Assembly: GCF_009857445.1 (NCBI RefSeq)
Contig: NZ_WWCN01000002.1
Span: 62,001 to 126,000, forward strand
From: Duganella flavida
GTDB lineage: Bacteria > Pseudomonadota > Gammaproteobacteria > Burkholderiales > Burkholderiaceae_D
Length of the DNA: 64,000 nt
Direction: 5' to 3'
Position 1 is the first letter of the stretch. Each line of letters opens with the position of its first letter. The position numbers and the translations under genes are program-made. The notes under the pieces are model-generated. The model did not search any database and was not told the origin of the DNA. It was given only the letters and a program-made list of their open reading frames with translations. Below, in pieces: positions 48,986 to 59,419 of the stretch.

Positions 48986-50374
48986 TTATTTTGCTGCGAC
49001 GCGGGTAGCTGCGCCACCGCCGCCTGCCGGGCGCAACAGCGCGAAGCGGTGCGTCATGTCGTTGGCGTAGACTTTGAAGCGGCTCATCTCGGCGGCCGTC
49101 AGCGGCGCCTGTGCCTGCACGTTCATCTTGCCTGGATCTTTGGCTTCACCACCCACGCGGAATTCGTAGTGCAAGTGCGCGCCGGTCGACCAGCCGGTGG
49201 TGCCGACATAACCGATCACATCACCCTGGCTGACCTTGGCGCCTTTTTTCATGCCCGTACCAAAGCGGCTCATGTGGGCGTAAGCGGTGGTGTAGTTGTT
49301 CCAGTGCTTGATGATGATGAAGTTGCCGTAGCCATTCATGGTGCCGGCGAAATCAATCACGCCATCGCCTGCTGCGCGGATCGGGGTGCCGGTTGGCGCC
49401 GGGAAGTCGATGCCTTTGTGCTGTTTCCATTGGCCCGAAAGCGGATGTACCCGCATTGCGAAACCGGACGAAATACGCGAGAACTCCACCGGCGATTTCA
49501 GAAAGGCTTTTTTCAGCGACTTGCCATCAAAGCTGTAGTAACCGCCGCCTTGCTTGCTTTGCGGATCTTCAAACCACACGGACTGGTAAGTAATGCCCTT
49601 GTTGGTGAACTCGCCCGCCAGCACGCGGCCGGCGCGCACGAACTCGCCGTCCTGCCAGAAAGTTTCGTAGACGACGTTAAAATTGTCGCCCCGTTTCAGG
49701 TCGCCGCGGAAGTCGATGTTGGTCGAGAACATCTCGATGATCTGCTTGACGATGGTGTCTGGCAGCTTGGCGCCGTCTTCGCTCGAATCGGTTGCCGCGT
49801 ACAGGGTCGAGGTAATGTTACGCGCGTGCATTTCCACGCGGCGTTCCAGCTTGGCTGGCTCGGCGGTCGCAACAAAGCCATCGCCCTTGCGGGTAATCTT
49901 GATGTTGGTGACTGGATCGTCCTTGCCGTCCACCACGGTGGCGCGCAGCCACTGCAGGTTGCCTTCGTCATCGGTCTGCGCTTGCACGCGCTTGCCGGTC
50001 TTGAGCTGCATCACGCCTTTCGCAACTTTATCTTTTTTGATAAAGTTCTCGGCCGCTTCGTCGTCCACGCCAAGGCGGGTCAACAACGTAGCCAGGGTAT
50101 CGCCGGCGCGGATTTTCTCTTCGTGGACGAAATGGGCATTAGAAGACTGTTGTTCCAGCGCGTTGATCTGGGGAGCCAGATCCGGGGCAACTACGGATTC
50201 CTGCACAGTCTTCACAGGCAGATCGGATGCGTCAGGCGCGAGCGGAGCTACGCCGGCCGCACCAAAAGCACATACTGCGAGAAACAATGCAGACGCGCTG
50301 ATGATGCGCGCCTTGCGCGTAGAACCTAGCAGACTGAACAAGCGTGAGCTTGTGAATTTATGTATTTGGTTCAT
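48986..50374 (-). CDS. M23-family peptidoglycan endopeptidase (MepM-like)
   Basis: 462 residues. N-terminal membrane anchor or signal (about 22-45), then an OapA/LysM-like region with EEKIRAGDTLATLL (about 85-125), a second beta domain, and the zinc peptidase domain (about 300-420) with HKGIDFPAPTGTPI (first His and Asp ligands) and GAHLHYEFRVGG (second His pair). LytM-type enzymes cut cross-links to allow cell-wall growth; MepM is the closest characterised type. Divergent from tyrS across 158 bases, in which no confident promoter is seen. Confidence 0.94.
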   Translation of the reverse strand: MNQIHKFTSSRLFSLLGSTRKARIISASALFLAVCAFGAAGVAPLAPDASDLPVKTVQESVVAPDLAPQINALEQQSSNAHFVHEEKIRAGDTLATLLTRLGVDDEAAENFIKKDKVAKGVMQLKTGKRVQAQTDDEGNLQWLRATVVDGKDDPVTNIKITRKGDGFVATAEPAKLERRVEMHARNITSTLYAATDSSEDGAKLPDTIVKQIIEMFSTNIDFRGDLKRGDNFNVVYETFWQDGEFVRAGRVLAGEFTNKGITYQSVWFEDPQSKQGGGYYSFDGKSLKKAFLKSPVEFSRISSGFAMRVHPLSGQWKQHKGIDFPAPTGTPIRAAGDGVIDFAGTMNGYGNFIIIKHWNNYTTAYAHMSRFGTGMKKGAKVSQGDVIGYVGTTGWSTGAHLHYEFRVGGEAKDPGKMNVQAQAPLTAAEMSRFKVYANDMTHRFALLRPAGGGGAATRVAAK

Positions 50375-50532
50375 GCAATCAGTTAAAATTTGCCGCTTGA
50401 ACTATTCAGGAACGTTTTATTTCTTCTAATTATGAGTTTTGTTAGTTTTTGTGCGGCAAGATTGATGGATCGAGGATTATATCAAACTCCTGAAGCTCCC
50501 CTCCTTTTTCTGAAAAATACGCTTACATCACT

Positions 50533-51786
50533 ATGACTACCTCTTCTTCGACACCGCCGGCTCCCTCTAAAGCATTGCCGTTATCCGACAACGTACAGGA
50601 GGCACTCGCCATCACCAAACGCGGTGTCGACGAGTTGCTGATCGAAAGCGAGTTTGCCCAGAAGCTGGCGCGCTCGGAACAAAGCGGCGTACCGCTGCGC
50701 ATCAAGCTGGGCCTGGACCCAACCGCGCCGGACCTGCACCTCGGCCACACCGTGGTGCTGAACAAAATGCGCCAGCTGCAAGACCTCGGACATCAGGTGA
50801 TCTTCCTGATCGGCGACTTCACCTCGATGATCGGCGATCCATCGGGCCGCAACGCCACCCGTCCGCCGCTGACCAAGGAACAGGTCGAGCAAAACGCGAT
50901 GACCTACTTCAAGCAGGCCTCGCTGGTACTGGATCCGGCCAAGACCGAAATCCGCTACAACTCGGAGTGGTGCGATCCGCTGGGCGCGCGCGGCATGATC
51001 CAGCTGGCTTCGCGCTACACCGTGGCACGCATGATGGAGCGCGACGATTTCACCAAGCGCTTTAAAAATGGCACGCCGATTGCCGTGCATGAATTCCTGT
51101 ACCCGCTGATGCAGGGTTACGACTCGGTCGCTTTGAAAGCCGACCTGGAACTGGGCGGCACCGACCAGAAATTCAATCTGCTGGTTGGGCGCGAACTACA
51201 AAAGGACTTCGGCCAGGAGCCTCAATGTATTTTGACCATGCCGCTGCTGGAAGGTTTGGACGGCGTCGAAAAAATGTCGAAGTCGAAGAACAATTACATC
51301 GGCATCACCGAGGCGGGTAACACCATGTTCGCCAAGATCATGAGCATCTCCGACGACATGATGTGGAAGTACTTCAATCTGCTGTCGTTCCGCTCGATCG
51401 CCGATATCGCCGCATTGAAGGCCGAAATTGAAGGCGGCCGCAACCCGCGCGACGCCAAAGTCGCCATCGCGCAAGAAATCGTGACGCGCTTCCACTCGCA
51501 GCAAGCGGCGGAAGATGCACTGGCCGACTTCGTCAATCGCTCGAAAGGTGGTATCCCGGACGATATCCCGGAAGTAGCGCTGGCCGGCGCGCCGTTGGGC
51601 GTGGCGCAACTGCTGAAGCAAGCCAACCTGTGCGCTTCCACTTCGGAAGCCATGCGCATGGTGGAGCAGGGCGGCGTGCGCGTTGATGGCACAGTGATCA
51701 GCGACAAGGCTCTGCAACTGCAAGCCGGTACCTTCGTACTGCAAGTCGGCAAGCGCAAGTTCGCACGCGTGACCTTGTCCGCATGA
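50533..51786 (+). CDS. tyrS: Tyrosyl-tRNA synthetase
   Basis: 417 residues, TyrRS of the betaproteobacterial (long) type. HIGH motif HLGHTVVL at about 72-79, KMSKSKNN at about 245, and a C-terminal S4 RNA-binding domain (about 350-415). The start has no strong ribosome site. The stop overlaps the next gene start (ATGA), a tyrS-dtd pair that couples charging with removal of D-Tyr from tRNA. Confidence 0.97.
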   Translation: MTTSSSTPPAPSKALPLSDNVQEALAITKRGVDELLIESEFAQKLARSEQSGVPLRIKLGLDPTAPDLHLGHTVVLNKMRQLQDLGHQVIFLIGDFTSMIGDPSGRNATRPPLTKEQVEQNAMTYFKQASLVLDPAKTEIRYNSEWCDPLGARGMIQLASRYTVARMMERDDFTKRFKNGTPIAVHEFLYPLMQGYDSVALKADLELGGTDQKFNLLVGRELQKDFGQEPQCILTMPLLEGLDGVEKMSKSKNNYIGITEAGNTMFAKIMSISDDMMWKYFNLLSFRSIADIAALKAEIEGGRNPRDAKVAIAQEIVTRFHSQQAAEDALADFVNRSKGGIPDDIPEVALAGAPLGVAQLLKQANLCASTSEAMRMVEQGGVRVDGTVISDKALQLQAGTFVLQVGKRKFARVTLSA

Positions 51787-52229
51787 TCGGGCTGTTGCAA
51801 CGCGTGAGCAGCGCCAGCGTGGTGGTAGATGGCGTCACGATAGGCGCTATCGATGCCGGTTTGATGGTGCTGGTCTGCGCCGAGCGCAACGACACGGAAA
51901 AGGACGCGGACGCGCTGCTCACGAAGCTGCTGGGTTACCGCGTATTCGCCGACGATGCGGGCAAGATGAACCGCAGTGTGACCGACACCCAAGGTGCCCT
52001 GCTGCTGGTGCCGCAGTTCACCCTGGCGGCTGACACCAAGTCCGGCACGCGCCCGTCGTTCACGCCAGCCGCCGCACCTGCCGACGGTTTGCGCTTGTTC
52101 AACTACTTCGTCGAACAGGCGCGACTGAAGCATCCGACTGTACAGACCGGCCAGTTTGGCGCGGACATGAAAGTTTCGCTGACCAACGACGGACCGGTCA
52201 CCTTCTGGCTGCAAACTAACGCGAAATAA
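51783..52229 (+). CDS. dtd: D-aminoacyl-tRNA deacylase
   Basis: 148 residues. Begins [17 protein letters not shown]; catalytic cross-subunit motif [10 protein letters not shown] and the C-terminal GPVTFWLQT (Gly-cis-Pro) motif are both present. Hydrolyses D-amino acids mischarged onto tRNA. Overlaps tyrS by four bases. Confidence 0.98.
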   Translation: MIGLLQRVSSASVVVDGVTIGAIDAGLMVLVCAERNDTEKDADALLTKLLGYRVFADDAGKMNRSVTDTQGALLLVPQFTLAADTKSGTRPSFTPAAAPADGLRLFNYFVEQARLKHPTVQTGQFGADMKVSLTNDGPVTFWLQTNAK

Positions 52230-52230
52230 G

Positions 52231-52650
52231 ATGCAGCTCACCAGCGACAGCTTCTACGAGCAAGGCCAGATCCCGGCAAGCCGCAGCCCTCAGCTGGGCT
52301 GGATCGAAGTGCCGGGCGGGACCGAGTCGCTGGTGCTGCTGTGCATGGACGCCGACGCGCCCGCCGATTTCTTCCTGTGGTGCGTGGCCGATATCCCGCC
52401 GTCGCTGCCGTCGATTGCTGCCGGCGAGGCAGCGCATTTGAGGCAGGGCCTGAACGATTATGGCGGTCTCGGGTATCATGGCCCTTTGCTGCCGCCAAAC
52501 GAGACGCATCAATATGTTTTTCGCATCTATGCGCTGGATGTGGCGCGGCTGGAACTACCGAAGCGGTTTACCGGTGGTGACGTTTTGAACGCCATTTACG
52601 GCCACATCATCGATGAAGCGCAGCTGATAGGCGCTTATACACAAACATGA
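52231..52650 (+). CDS. YbhB/PEBP-family protein
   Basis: 139 residues, phosphatidylethanolamine-binding-protein fold. Family motifs: DADAPADFFLWC and YHGPLLPPNETHQYVFRIYALD, the latter matching the GP.PP.G.H.Y pocket. No signal peptide. Shorter than E. coli YbhB (158 residues), mainly at the N-terminus. Lies one base after dtd and overlaps the following phosphatase gene by four bases, so it belongs to the tyrS operon. Function unknown; PEBP homologues affect kinase or protease activity in other organisms. Confidence 0.88.
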   Translation: MQLTSDSFYEQGQIPASRSPQLGWIEVPGGTESLVLLCMDADAPADFFLWCVADIPPSLPSIAAGEAAHLRQGLNDYGGLGYHGPLLPPNETHQYVFRIYALDVARLELPKRFTGGDVLNAIYGHIIDEAQLIGAYTQT

Positions 52651-53297
52651 CTCACACCACTATTTTGCTGATCCGCCACGGCGAGACGGCATGGAACGCC
52701 GTGCGCCGCCTGCAAGGCCACATTGACATTCCGCTCAACGAAGAGGGCGAGCGCCAGGCCGCCGCATTGGCGCGCGCGCTGGCCGCTGAAAAGCTGGACG
52801 CCATCGTCTCCAGCGACTTGCAACGCGCCATGCAGACCGCACAGGCCGTCGCCGCGTTGCACACCAGCCTGACCCTGCAAACCGAGCCGGGGCTGCGCGA
52901 GCGTGCCTACGGTGCGTTTGAAGGCATGCTGTACCAGGATATTCAGCAGCAGTACCCGGACGACTTTGCCCGCTGGCAGGCGCGCGACGTTGAAGCAGTG
53001 ATGCCGTTCGGCGACCGCTACGCGGAAAGCTTCCACCAATTCTACGACCGCGCCATTTCCAGTCTGCGCGCCGTGGCTGCTCGCCATGCCGGCCAGACCG
53101 TGGCGGTGGTGGCCCACGGCGGCGTGCTGGAATGCGCCTACCGCGAGGCGCGCGGCATCCAGCTGGACAGCCCGCGCGACTTCCAGGTCAAAAATGCCAG
53201 CATTAACCGATTTACCATTTCGGATGGAAAACTAGTGTTGGACAGCTGGGGTGAAGTCGAGCACCTGGCACTGGCGGCCATGGACGATGTGATCTAA
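52647..53297 (+). CDS. Histidine phosphatase-family protein (PGM-like)
   Basis: 216 residues. Catalytic RHG motif in LLIRHGETAWN (catalytic His near residue 10), a second Arg in SSDLQRAMQTA, a Glu in LRERAYGAFEG, and the second catalytic His in VAHGGVLE. This branch (GpmB/CobC-like) includes broad-specificity phosphatases more than true phosphoglycerate mutases. Last gene of the tyrS-dtd-PEBP run. Confidence 0.93.
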   Translation: MTHTTILLIRHGETAWNAVRRLQGHIDIPLNEEGERQAAALARALAAEKLDAIVSSDLQRAMQTAQAVAALHTSLTLQTEPGLRERAYGAFEGMLYQDIQQQYPDDFARWQARDVEAVMPFGDRYAESFHQFYDRAISSLRAVAARHAGQTVAVVAHGGVLECAYREARGIQLDSPRDFQVKNASINRFTISDGKLVLDSWGEVEHLALAAMDDVI

Positions 53298-53445
53298 CGT
53301 TCGTGCTTTAAATTTACGCACGGAAACAACGGTTCATAACATCCAGACTGCACATTTGCCGAATTCATAAAAAATAGTGCTTATTATTTGAGCAGGGCTT
53401 CGGTTAAAATAGAAGGTTCCTTCTCACCCCTTTCAGGTATTGTCA

Positions 53446-54462
53446 GTGCAAATCGGCCCTCATTTACTGCGCAACAACGTTTTCGTCGCTCCTATGGCTG
53501 GAGTTACGGATCGTCCATTCCGCCAGCTGTGCAAGGAGCTGGGTGCGGGGTACGCGGTGTCTGAAATGGCGGCGTCCAACCCACGTTTGTGGGCGACCGA
53601 GAAGAGCTCGCGCCGCACCGATCACACCGGCGAGATGGAGCCGAAAGCCGTGCAAATCGCCGGCGCCGACCCGAAGGACTTGGCCGACTGCGCCCGTTTC
53701 AACGTTGAGCGCGGCGCCCAGATCATCGATATCAACATGGGTTGCCCGGTCAAGAAAGTATGCAACGCATGGTGCGGTTCGGCCTTGCTGCAAGATGAAG
53801 AGCTGGTCAAGCGCATCGTCGATGCCGTGGTGGGCGCGGTGGACGTGCCGGTCACGCTGAAATTCCGCACCGGCTGGGACCGAGAAAACAAGAACGCATT
53901 GCAGATCGCCCGCATCGCCGAGGATGCCGGCATCGCCATGCTGACCTTGCATGGCCGCACGCGCGCCGACGGCTACAAAGGTGACGCTGAGTACGACACC
54001 ATTGCAGCGGTAAAGAAATCGGTTTCAATTCCAGTGGTCGCCAACGGCGACATCACCACGCCGGAAAAAGCCAAATTTGTACTCGACTACACTGGCGCCG
54101 ACGCTGTCATGGTGGGCCGCGCCGCTCAAGGCCGTCCGTGGATCTTCCGCGAGATCGACCATTACCTGCGCACCGGCAAGCACTTGCCGTCCCCATACGT
54201 GGACGAAGTGCGCGCGCTGATGGATGAACATTTGCGCGCCCACTACGCCTTCTACGGCGACTATCTCGGCGTGCGCACCGCCCGCAAGCACATCGGCTGG
54301 TACGTGCGTGACTTGCAAGGCGGCGAAGAATTCCGACAGCGTATGAACCTGCTGGAATCCACTGAAGAACAATTGCTTGCTGTGGACCAATTCTTCGAAT
54401 CGCAGTGGAGTTACGGCGAACGGTTACAATACTGCCTCGCCGAAGATATGCAGGCTGCCTGA
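53446..54462 (+). CDS. dusB: tRNA-dihydrouridine synthase B
   Basis: 338 residues from GTG 53446, giving the usual MQIGPHLLRNNVFVAPMAG start with CAGG upstream; a TTG at 53440 would add two residues. FMN-dependent reductase of U17 in tRNA. TIM barrel with conserved FMN and tRNA-binding motifs, catalytic Cys in NMGCPVKKVCNAWCGSAL, then HGRTRADGYKG and the C-terminal helical domain. dusB-fis order is conserved in gamma- and betaproteobacteria. Confidence 0.95.
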   Translation: MQIGPHLLRNNVFVAPMAGVTDRPFRQLCKELGAGYAVSEMAASNPRLWATEKSSRRTDHTGEMEPKAVQIAGADPKDLADCARFNVERGAQIIDINMGCPVKKVCNAWCGSALLQDEELVKRIVDAVVGAVDVPVTLKFRTGWDRENKNALQIARIAEDAGIAMLTLHGRTRADGYKGDAEYDTIAAVKKSVSIPVVANGDITTPEKAKFVLDYTGADAVMVGRAAQGRPWIFREIDHYLRTGKHLPSPYVDEVRALMDEHLRAHYAFYGDYLGVRTARKHIGWYVRDLQGGEEFRQRMNLLESTEEQLLAVDQFFESQWSYGERLQYCLAEDMQAA

Positions 54463-54572
54463 ACGGCACGAGAGAGTACAAAAAAAGTCACATTATCAGA
54501 AGGGTAAACGTTTCCAGTCACGAGCCGGAACGATTTGCCAGCGTCAACAGATTACATAGCGAACGACAAAAA

Positions 54573-54806
54573 ATGAGCAAAGAAAGTATCCAGGAAGTAG
54601 TCCAGAAAAGTCTCGAAGAATACTTCGCCGACCTGGGTGAGCAACAAGCATCGAACATCTACGACATGGTCGTGCTGACCGTTGAAAAACCGATACTGGA
54701 AGTGGTCATGACCCGTGCCGACGGTAACCAGTCGCACGCCGCGCAGATGCTGGGCATCAACCGCAATACCCTGCGCAAGAAATTACAAGAGCACGGCCTG
54801 CTGTAA
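54573..54806 (+). CDS. fis: Nucleoid protein Fis
   Basis: 77-residue Fis, from ATG 54573; longer in-frame starts overlap dusB. The C-terminal helix-turn-helix NQSHAAQMLGINRNTLRKKL is complete. The N-terminal part is shorter than in E. coli (98 residues), as normal for Betaproteobacteria. Fis bends DNA and influences rRNA transcription, recombination and replication. Probably expressed from the dusB promoter and possibly its own in the 110-base gap. Confidence 0.97.
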   Translation: MSKESIQEVVQKSLEEYFADLGEQQASNIYDMVVLTVEKPILEVVMTRADGNQSHAAQMLGINRNTLRKKLQEHGLL

Positions 54807-54893
54807 TAGCGCCTGTTCCATCCGGCATGAAGTGGCTGGGGACGGCCGCAATGCCGGCCGACCGAATACTCAACCACTAGTCTTTTCATCGCC

Positions 54894-56480
54894 ATGATTA
54901 AACAAGCTCTCATCTCCGTATCCGACAAAACCGGTGTGCTGGACTTCGCGCGCGCGCTGTCCGCCATGGGCGTCAACATCCTGTCGACCGGCGGCACCGC
55001 CAAACTGCTGGCCGACAACGGCGTGCCAGTGACCGAAGTTGCCGACTACACCGGTTTCCCGGAGATGCTGGATGGCCGCGTGAAAACGCTGCACCCGAAA
55101 GTCCACGGCGGCATCCTGGCCCGTCGCGATTTCCCGGAGCACGTGGCCAAGCTGGAAGAGCACAACATCCCGACCATCGACATGGTGGTGGTCAACCTGT
55201 ACCCGTTCCAGGCAACTGTTGCCAAGGATGATTGCACGCTGGATGACGCTATCGAGAACATCGACATCGGCGGCCCAGCCATGCTGCGTTCGGCAGCCAA
55301 GAACCACAAGGACGTCGTAGTGATCTGCGACCCGGCCGACTACGGCGTGGTGCTGGCGGAAATGAAAACCACCGACAATGCCCCTGGCTACGTCAGCTAC
55401 GACACCCGCTTCACGCTGGCCACCAAAGTCTACTCGCACACTGCGCAGTACGACGGCGCCATCGCCAACTACCTGACCAGCCTGGACGCAACCCGCGCCC
55501 ACGCCACCCGCAGCGCCTACCCGAACAAACTGAACGTCGCCTTCGAAAAAGTGCAGGACATGCGCTACGGCGAAAATCCGCACCAGTCGGCTGCGTTCTA
55601 CCGCGACGTGACGGTTACCGCTGGCGCGCTGGCTAACTACAAGCAGCTGCAAGGCAAGGAACTGTCGTTCAACAACATCGCTGATGCGGACGCGGCTTGG
55701 GAGTGCGTGAAGAGCATGGGTGGTTTCGACCAGTCGGCTGCTTGCGTGATCGTCAAGCACGCCAACCCGTGCGGCGTGGCCCTCGGCGCGAATGCTGTGG
55801 AAGCTTACAAGCGCGCGCTGCAAACTGATCCGACCTCGGCGTTCGGCGGCATCATTGCCTTCAACGTGGAAGTGGATGCAGCAGCTGCGACCGAACTGGC
55901 CAAGCTGTTCGTGGAAGTACTGATCGCTCCGTCGTTCACCGCAGAAGCCAAGCAGATCTTGTCGGCCAAGCAGAATGTTCGCCTGCTGGAGATCCCGCTG
56001 GGTGACGGCGTCAACGCCATGGACTTCAAGCGCGTGGGCGGTGGTCTGCTGGTGCAGTCGGCTGACTCGAAAAACGTGCTGCTGGCTGATGTGCGCGTCG
56101 TCAGCAAGAAACAGCCTACCCAGCAAGAACTGCAAGACATGATGTTCGCATGGCGCGTTGCCAAGTATGTCAAGTCGAACGCTATCGTCTTCTGCGGCAA
56201 CAACATGACCCTGGGCGTGGGCGCTGGCCAGATGAGCCGTATCGACTCCGCTCGTATCGCTTCGATCAAGGCACAGAATGCTGGCTTGTCGCTGGCGAAC
56301 TCGGTGGTGGCGTCTGACGCGTTCTTCCCGTTCCGTGACGGCCTGGACGTGGTGGTTGACGCTGGCGCGACCTGCGTGATCCACCCAGGTGGCTCGATGC
56401 GCGACCAGGAAGTGATTGACGCAGCGGATGAGCGCGGCGTAGTCATGGTCTACACCGGCACCCGTCACTTCCGCCATTAA
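54894..56480 (+). CDS. purH: Bifunctional AICAR formyltransferase/IMP cyclohydrolase
   Basis: 528 residues. Catalyses the last two steps of IMP synthesis. The N-terminal MGS-like cyclohydrolase domain (about 1-190) has STGGTAKLL and [12 protein letters not shown]; the C-terminal transformylase domain (about 200-528) has [11 protein letters not shown] with the catalytic Lys-His pair and GDFFPF-type VASDAFFPF. 87 bases after fis; terminator follows. Confidence 0.98.
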   Translation: MIKQALISVSDKTGVLDFARALSAMGVNILSTGGTAKLLADNGVPVTEVADYTGFPEMLDGRVKTLHPKVHGGILARRDFPEHVAKLEEHNIPTIDMVVVNLYPFQATVAKDDCTLDDAIENIDIGGPAMLRSAAKNHKDVVVICDPADYGVVLAEMKTTDNAPGYVSYDTRFTLATKVYSHTAQYDGAIANYLTSLDATRAHATRSAYPNKLNVAFEKVQDMRYGENPHQSAAFYRDVTVTAGALANYKQLQGKELSFNNIADADAAWECVKSMGGFDQSAACVIVKHANPCGVALGANAVEAYKRALQTDPTSAFGGIIAFNVEVDAAAATELAKLFVEVLIAPSFTAEAKQILSAKQNVRLLEIPLGDGVNAMDFKRVGGGLLVQSADSKNVLLADVRVVSKKQPTQQELQDMMFAWRVAKYVKSNAIVFCGNNMTLGVGAGQMSRIDSARIASIKAQNAGLSLANSVVASDAFFPFRDGLDVVVDAGATCVIHPGGSMRDQEVIDAADERGVVMVYTGTRHFRH

Positions 56481-56500
56481 TTCCGGCTTAGTTCCGATTA

Positions 56501-56530
56501 AAACGCCCGCAAGCTTGCGGGCGTTTTCTT
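56501..56530 (+). terminator. Intrinsic terminator after purH
   Basis: AAACGCCCGCAAG and CTTGCGGGCGTTTT (56501-56527) form an almost uninterrupted palindrome ending in TTTTCTTT. Confidence 0.92.
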
Positions 56531-56549
56531 TAGTGCATACAATTCCCCA

Positions 56550-57101
56550 ATGATAATTCTCGGCATCGACCCCGGCTTGCGCACCACTGGCTTTGGCGTC
56601 ATACAAAAGCAGGGCAGCAAGCTGCGCTACATCGCCTCCGGCACCATCAAGAGCGGCGAGGGCGATTTGCCGACGCGGCTCAAGGTGATTCTGGACGGCG
56701 TGGGTGAAGTCGCCCGCACCTACAATCCGGATTGCGCGGCGATTGAGCAAGTGTTCGTCAACGTCAACCCGCAATCGACCTTGCTTTTGGGCCAGGCGCG
56801 CGGCGCGGCGATTTGCGCGCTGGTGTCGGCCGACTTGAGCGTGGCCGAGTATTCTCCGACCCAAATCAAAAAAGCCATCGTCGGCACCGGCCGTGCGGTG
56901 AAAGCGCAGATGCAGGAAATGGTGGTTCGTCTGCTGTCGATGCCTGGGATGCCGGGCACTGATGCGGCCGATGCACTGGGCATCGCCATCTGCCACGCGC
57001 ACAGCCGCGAAACACTGACCCTGATCGCCGGCGGCACCAACGCCACTGCCAACGGTCCGCTGGCCGGACTGCGCATGCGTCGCGGCCGCCTGGTCGGCTA
57101 A
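56550..57101 (+). CDS. ruvC: Holliday-junction endonuclease RuvC
   Basis: 183 residues. Catalytic acidic residues: Asp7 in [12 protein letters not shown], Glu in AAIEQVFVN, and the C-terminal pair in [15 protein letters not shown]. Resolves Holliday junctions with RuvAB. Followed 19 bases later by ruvA; ruvB is not adjacent downstream because an inverted-repeat element and a regulator gene lie there. Confidence 0.98.
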   Translation: MIILGIDPGLRTTGFGVIQKQGSKLRYIASGTIKSGEGDLPTRLKVILDGVGEVARTYNPDCAAIEQVFVNVNPQSTLLLGQARGAAICALVSADLSVAEYSPTQIKKAIVGTGRAVKAQMQEMVVRLLSMPGMPGTDAADALGIAICHAHSRETLTLIAGGTNATANGPLAGLRMRRGRLVG

Positions 57102-57120
57102 CTTCTTCTAAAGGTAAAAC

Positions 57121-57699
57121 ATGATCGGACGTCTCTCCGGGATTCTGCTTGAAAAAAATCCGCCGCAACTGCTGGTTGATGTTGGTGGCGTAGGCTACGA
57201 AGTCGACGTCTCGATGAGCACCTTCTACAACCTGCCCGGCGTGGGAGAGAAAGTGGTGTTGTTCACGCACCAGGCCATCCGCGAAGATGCGCATCTGTTG
57301 TTCGGCTTCGGCAATGCGGAAGAGCGCGCCGTGTTCCGCCAACTGATCAAAATTACCGGCGTGGGCGCGCGCACCGCGCTGTCGATCCTGTCCGGCATGT
57401 CGATCGCCGACCTGGCGCAAGCGGTAACGCTGCAAGAATCCGGCCGCCTGATGAAAGTTCCAGGCATCGGCAAAAAAACCGCCGAGCGCCTGTTGCTGGA
57501 ACTGAAAGGCAAGCTGGGCGCAGACATCGGTGCAGGTGGTGCGGCTGCCGCACCAGACTCGAAATCCGACATCCTCAATGCCCTGCTGGCGCTGGGCTAC
57601 TCCGACAAAGAAGCCCTGCTGGCCCTGAAAACCGTGCCCGCCGGAGCGACCGTCTCTGACGGCATCAAACAAGCCCTCAAAGCCCTCTCCAAAGGCTAA
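57121..57699 (+). CDS. ruvA: Holliday-junction branch-migration protein RuvA
   Basis: 192 residues. N-terminal OB-fold ([20 protein letters not shown]), two helix-hairpin-helix motifs ([16 protein letters not shown] and [16 protein letters not shown]), and the C-terminal RuvB-interaction domain (about 145-192). Its stop lies two bases before a 30-bp inverted repeat. ruvB often follows ruvA; here the order is broken. Confidence 0.98.
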   Translation: MIGRLSGILLEKNPPQLLVDVGGVGYEVDVSMSTFYNLPGVGEKVVLFTHQAIREDAHLLFGFGNAEERAVFRQLIKITGVGARTALSILSGMSIADLAQAVTLQESGRLMKVPGIGKKTAERLLLELKGKLGADIGAGGAAAAPDSKSDILNALLALGYSDKEALLALKTVPAGATVSDGIKQALKALSKG

Positions 57700-57856
57700 A
57701 TTCGGGGTCAGCTCTGTCATTTGGACATGCAGCTCTGAAGTTTGATATAGCTCAAGACGCGCAAGTAAGTCCTGTCACTGTGGCTCGCGCTGCAGGTATT
57801 GAGATTCCTCAAGGATCATGCGCGCGTGTCCAAATGACAGAGCTGACCCCGAATTT
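57698..57856. repeat. Perfect 30-bp inverted repeat with 99-bp centre
   Basis: Left arm 57698-57727 (contains GGGGTCAGCTCTGTCATTTG) and right arm 57827-57856 are exact inverted copies. The centre has no open frame of interest. The layout suggests a REP-like/MITE element or a pair of palindromic intergenic repeats. The left arm starts at the ruvA stop and the right arm encodes the last ten or so residues of the regulator gene, so the element abuts or overlaps coding sequence on both sides. Confidence 0.85.
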
Positions 57857-59321
57857 CTTGGGCGAGCTCGGCGAAGAGGGGGGGGATGCTCTCGGTGGAG
57901 ACTGCTGCGTAGCCTAGCATCAGGCCGGGGCGGGCTGAGGTTGGCTCGGCGTAGTAGGCGGATAGTGGGCGCGTCAGGATGCCGCGGACTTTGGCGGCTT
58001 GGCTGATGGCGACGTCGTTGGTGCCGGTGGGCAGGCCGAGTGCGAGGTGCAGGCCAGCGTCGCCTCCAGATATGGTGGCGATGTCGCCAAGCTCGTGACG
58101 GATCGCGGCTTGCAGGCAGGCTAGCCGCTCGGCGTACAGTTGCCGCATTTTGCGCACGTGCGAGGAGAAGTGGCCTTCGTTCATGAAGTCTGCCAGAACC
58201 GCGTGGAGGAAGCTTTGGCCGTCGCGGAATAGTTCGGCGTTGGCGCGGGCGAAGCGGGGGGCTAATGCGGATGGCACCACCATGAAGCCAATCCGTAAAC
58301 CGGGGAATAGCGTCTTGCTGAAGGTGCCCAGGTAGATCACGCGCTCGTTGCTGTCGAGCCCTTGTAGTGATGCCAGCGGCGGGCCGCTGTAACGGAACTC
58401 GGAATCGTAATCGTCCTCCACCACCCACACCTTGTGACGTGCCGCGTATTCCAGCAGCAGGCGTCGTCGCGCCAAACTCATCACCGGCCCCAGCGGGTAC
58501 TGGTGCGATGGCGTGACGAAGATGAAGCGCGGCGGCGTGCGCAGGGCTTCTTCCGGCAGTTGCATGCCTTCCTCATCCACCGGCAGCGGCAGCGGCGCGA
58601 GGCCGCTGGAGCGGATCACGTTGCGCGTGCCCCAGTAGCAGGGATCTTCCACCCACGCCGTGTCGCCCATTTCGCCCAGCAGCGTCGAGGCTAGCTGGAT
58701 CGACTGGTGTGTGCCGGAGGTGACGATGACTTGCTCCGCTGTGCAGTTCACCGAGCGCGCGGTGCGCAGGTGACTGGCGATGGCTTCGCGGAGCGGCAAA
58801 TAGCCGGCGCCGTCGCCGTAGGTTAGCAAGCCGGGCGCAATCCGCCGCCAGTGCCGCGCCTGCAATTTGCTCCACACTTCATTCGGAAAACGGGTGATGT
58901 CGGGAATGCCCGGCATGAACGCGCCCCATTGTGCCGAACTGGCGCCGGTGCCGGACAACAGCCGCTCGCCGCGTCCGCTCAACAGCGAGCCAGCGCCGCC
59001 GTCCGCAGTCGCCGCGTCGCCGGTCAGGGCCGCCGGTAGCCGCGCCATGTCCGGCTCCGTATCCGCCACATAGGTGCCATCTCCAGTGCGCGCCTCTAAA
59101 TAGCCTTCCGCGATAAGCTGATCGTAAGCGTACGTGACGGTATTGCGCGACACGCCCAGATCCGCCGCCAGCGCTCGCGACGGCGGTACCCGCAAGCCTG
59201 GCAAAATCGCCCCACCGAGGATGCCGTCGCGCAGCAAGCCGTACAGCTGCCGGTTCATCGGCACCGTGCCGCCGCGCTCGAGATGCGTCAGCAGGTAGTC
59301 GGAAATGGAGACTTCGCTCAT
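57816..59321 (-). CDS. MocR/GabR-type transcriptional regulator
   Basis: 501 residues from ATG 59321 (MSEVSISDYLL). N-terminal GntR-type winged helix (about 12-80: LPPSRALAADLGVSRNTV, LIAEGYLEARTGDGTYV), a linker, then an aminotransferase-I fold domain with the PLP-binding Lys in GTFSKTLFPGLRIG. GabR members bind PLP and GABA and activate gabTD; the divergent gabT-gabD genes here fit that role. The C-terminal residues QLCHLDTRA are encoded within the right arm of the 30-bp inverted repeat, so the end of the protein has been altered or extended by the repeat. Confidence 0.93.
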   Translation of the reverse strand: MSEVSISDYLLTHLERGGTVPMNRQLYGLLRDGILGGAILPGLRVPPSRALAADLGVSRNTVTYAYDQLIAEGYLEARTGDGTYVADTEPDMARLPAALTGDAATADGGAGSLLSGRGERLLSGTGASSAQWGAFMPGIPDITRFPNEVWSKLQARHWRRIAPGLLTYGDGAGYLPLREAIASHLRTARSVNCTAEQVIVTSGTHQSIQLASTLLGEMGDTAWVEDPCYWGTRNVIRSSGLAPLPLPVDEEGMQLPEEALRTPPRFIFVTPSHQYPLGPVMSLARRRLLLEYAARHKVWVVEDDYDSEFRYSGPPLASLQGLDSNERVIYLGTFSKTLFPGLRIGFMVVPSALAPRFARANAELFRDGQSFLHAVLADFMNEGHFSSHVRKMRQLYAERLACLQAAIRHELGDIATISGGDAGLHLALGLPTGTNDVAISQAAKVRGILTRPLSAYYAEPTSARPGLMLGYAAVSTESIPPLFAELAQEIRGQLCHLDTRA

Positions 59322-59419
59322 CGTAATTGGCTCTATCAAATAAACAGGAATGGCTCTATGCCATGAGTCCGCCGTATTTTACAGTGCTCTCACTGCTTAA
59401 ACCTATGGGAGACCCCGAA

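Noticed and set aside
54870..57002. 710-codon frame antisense to purH-ruvC
   Set aside because: Spans two unrelated genes and their terminator, so it cannot be a real protein.
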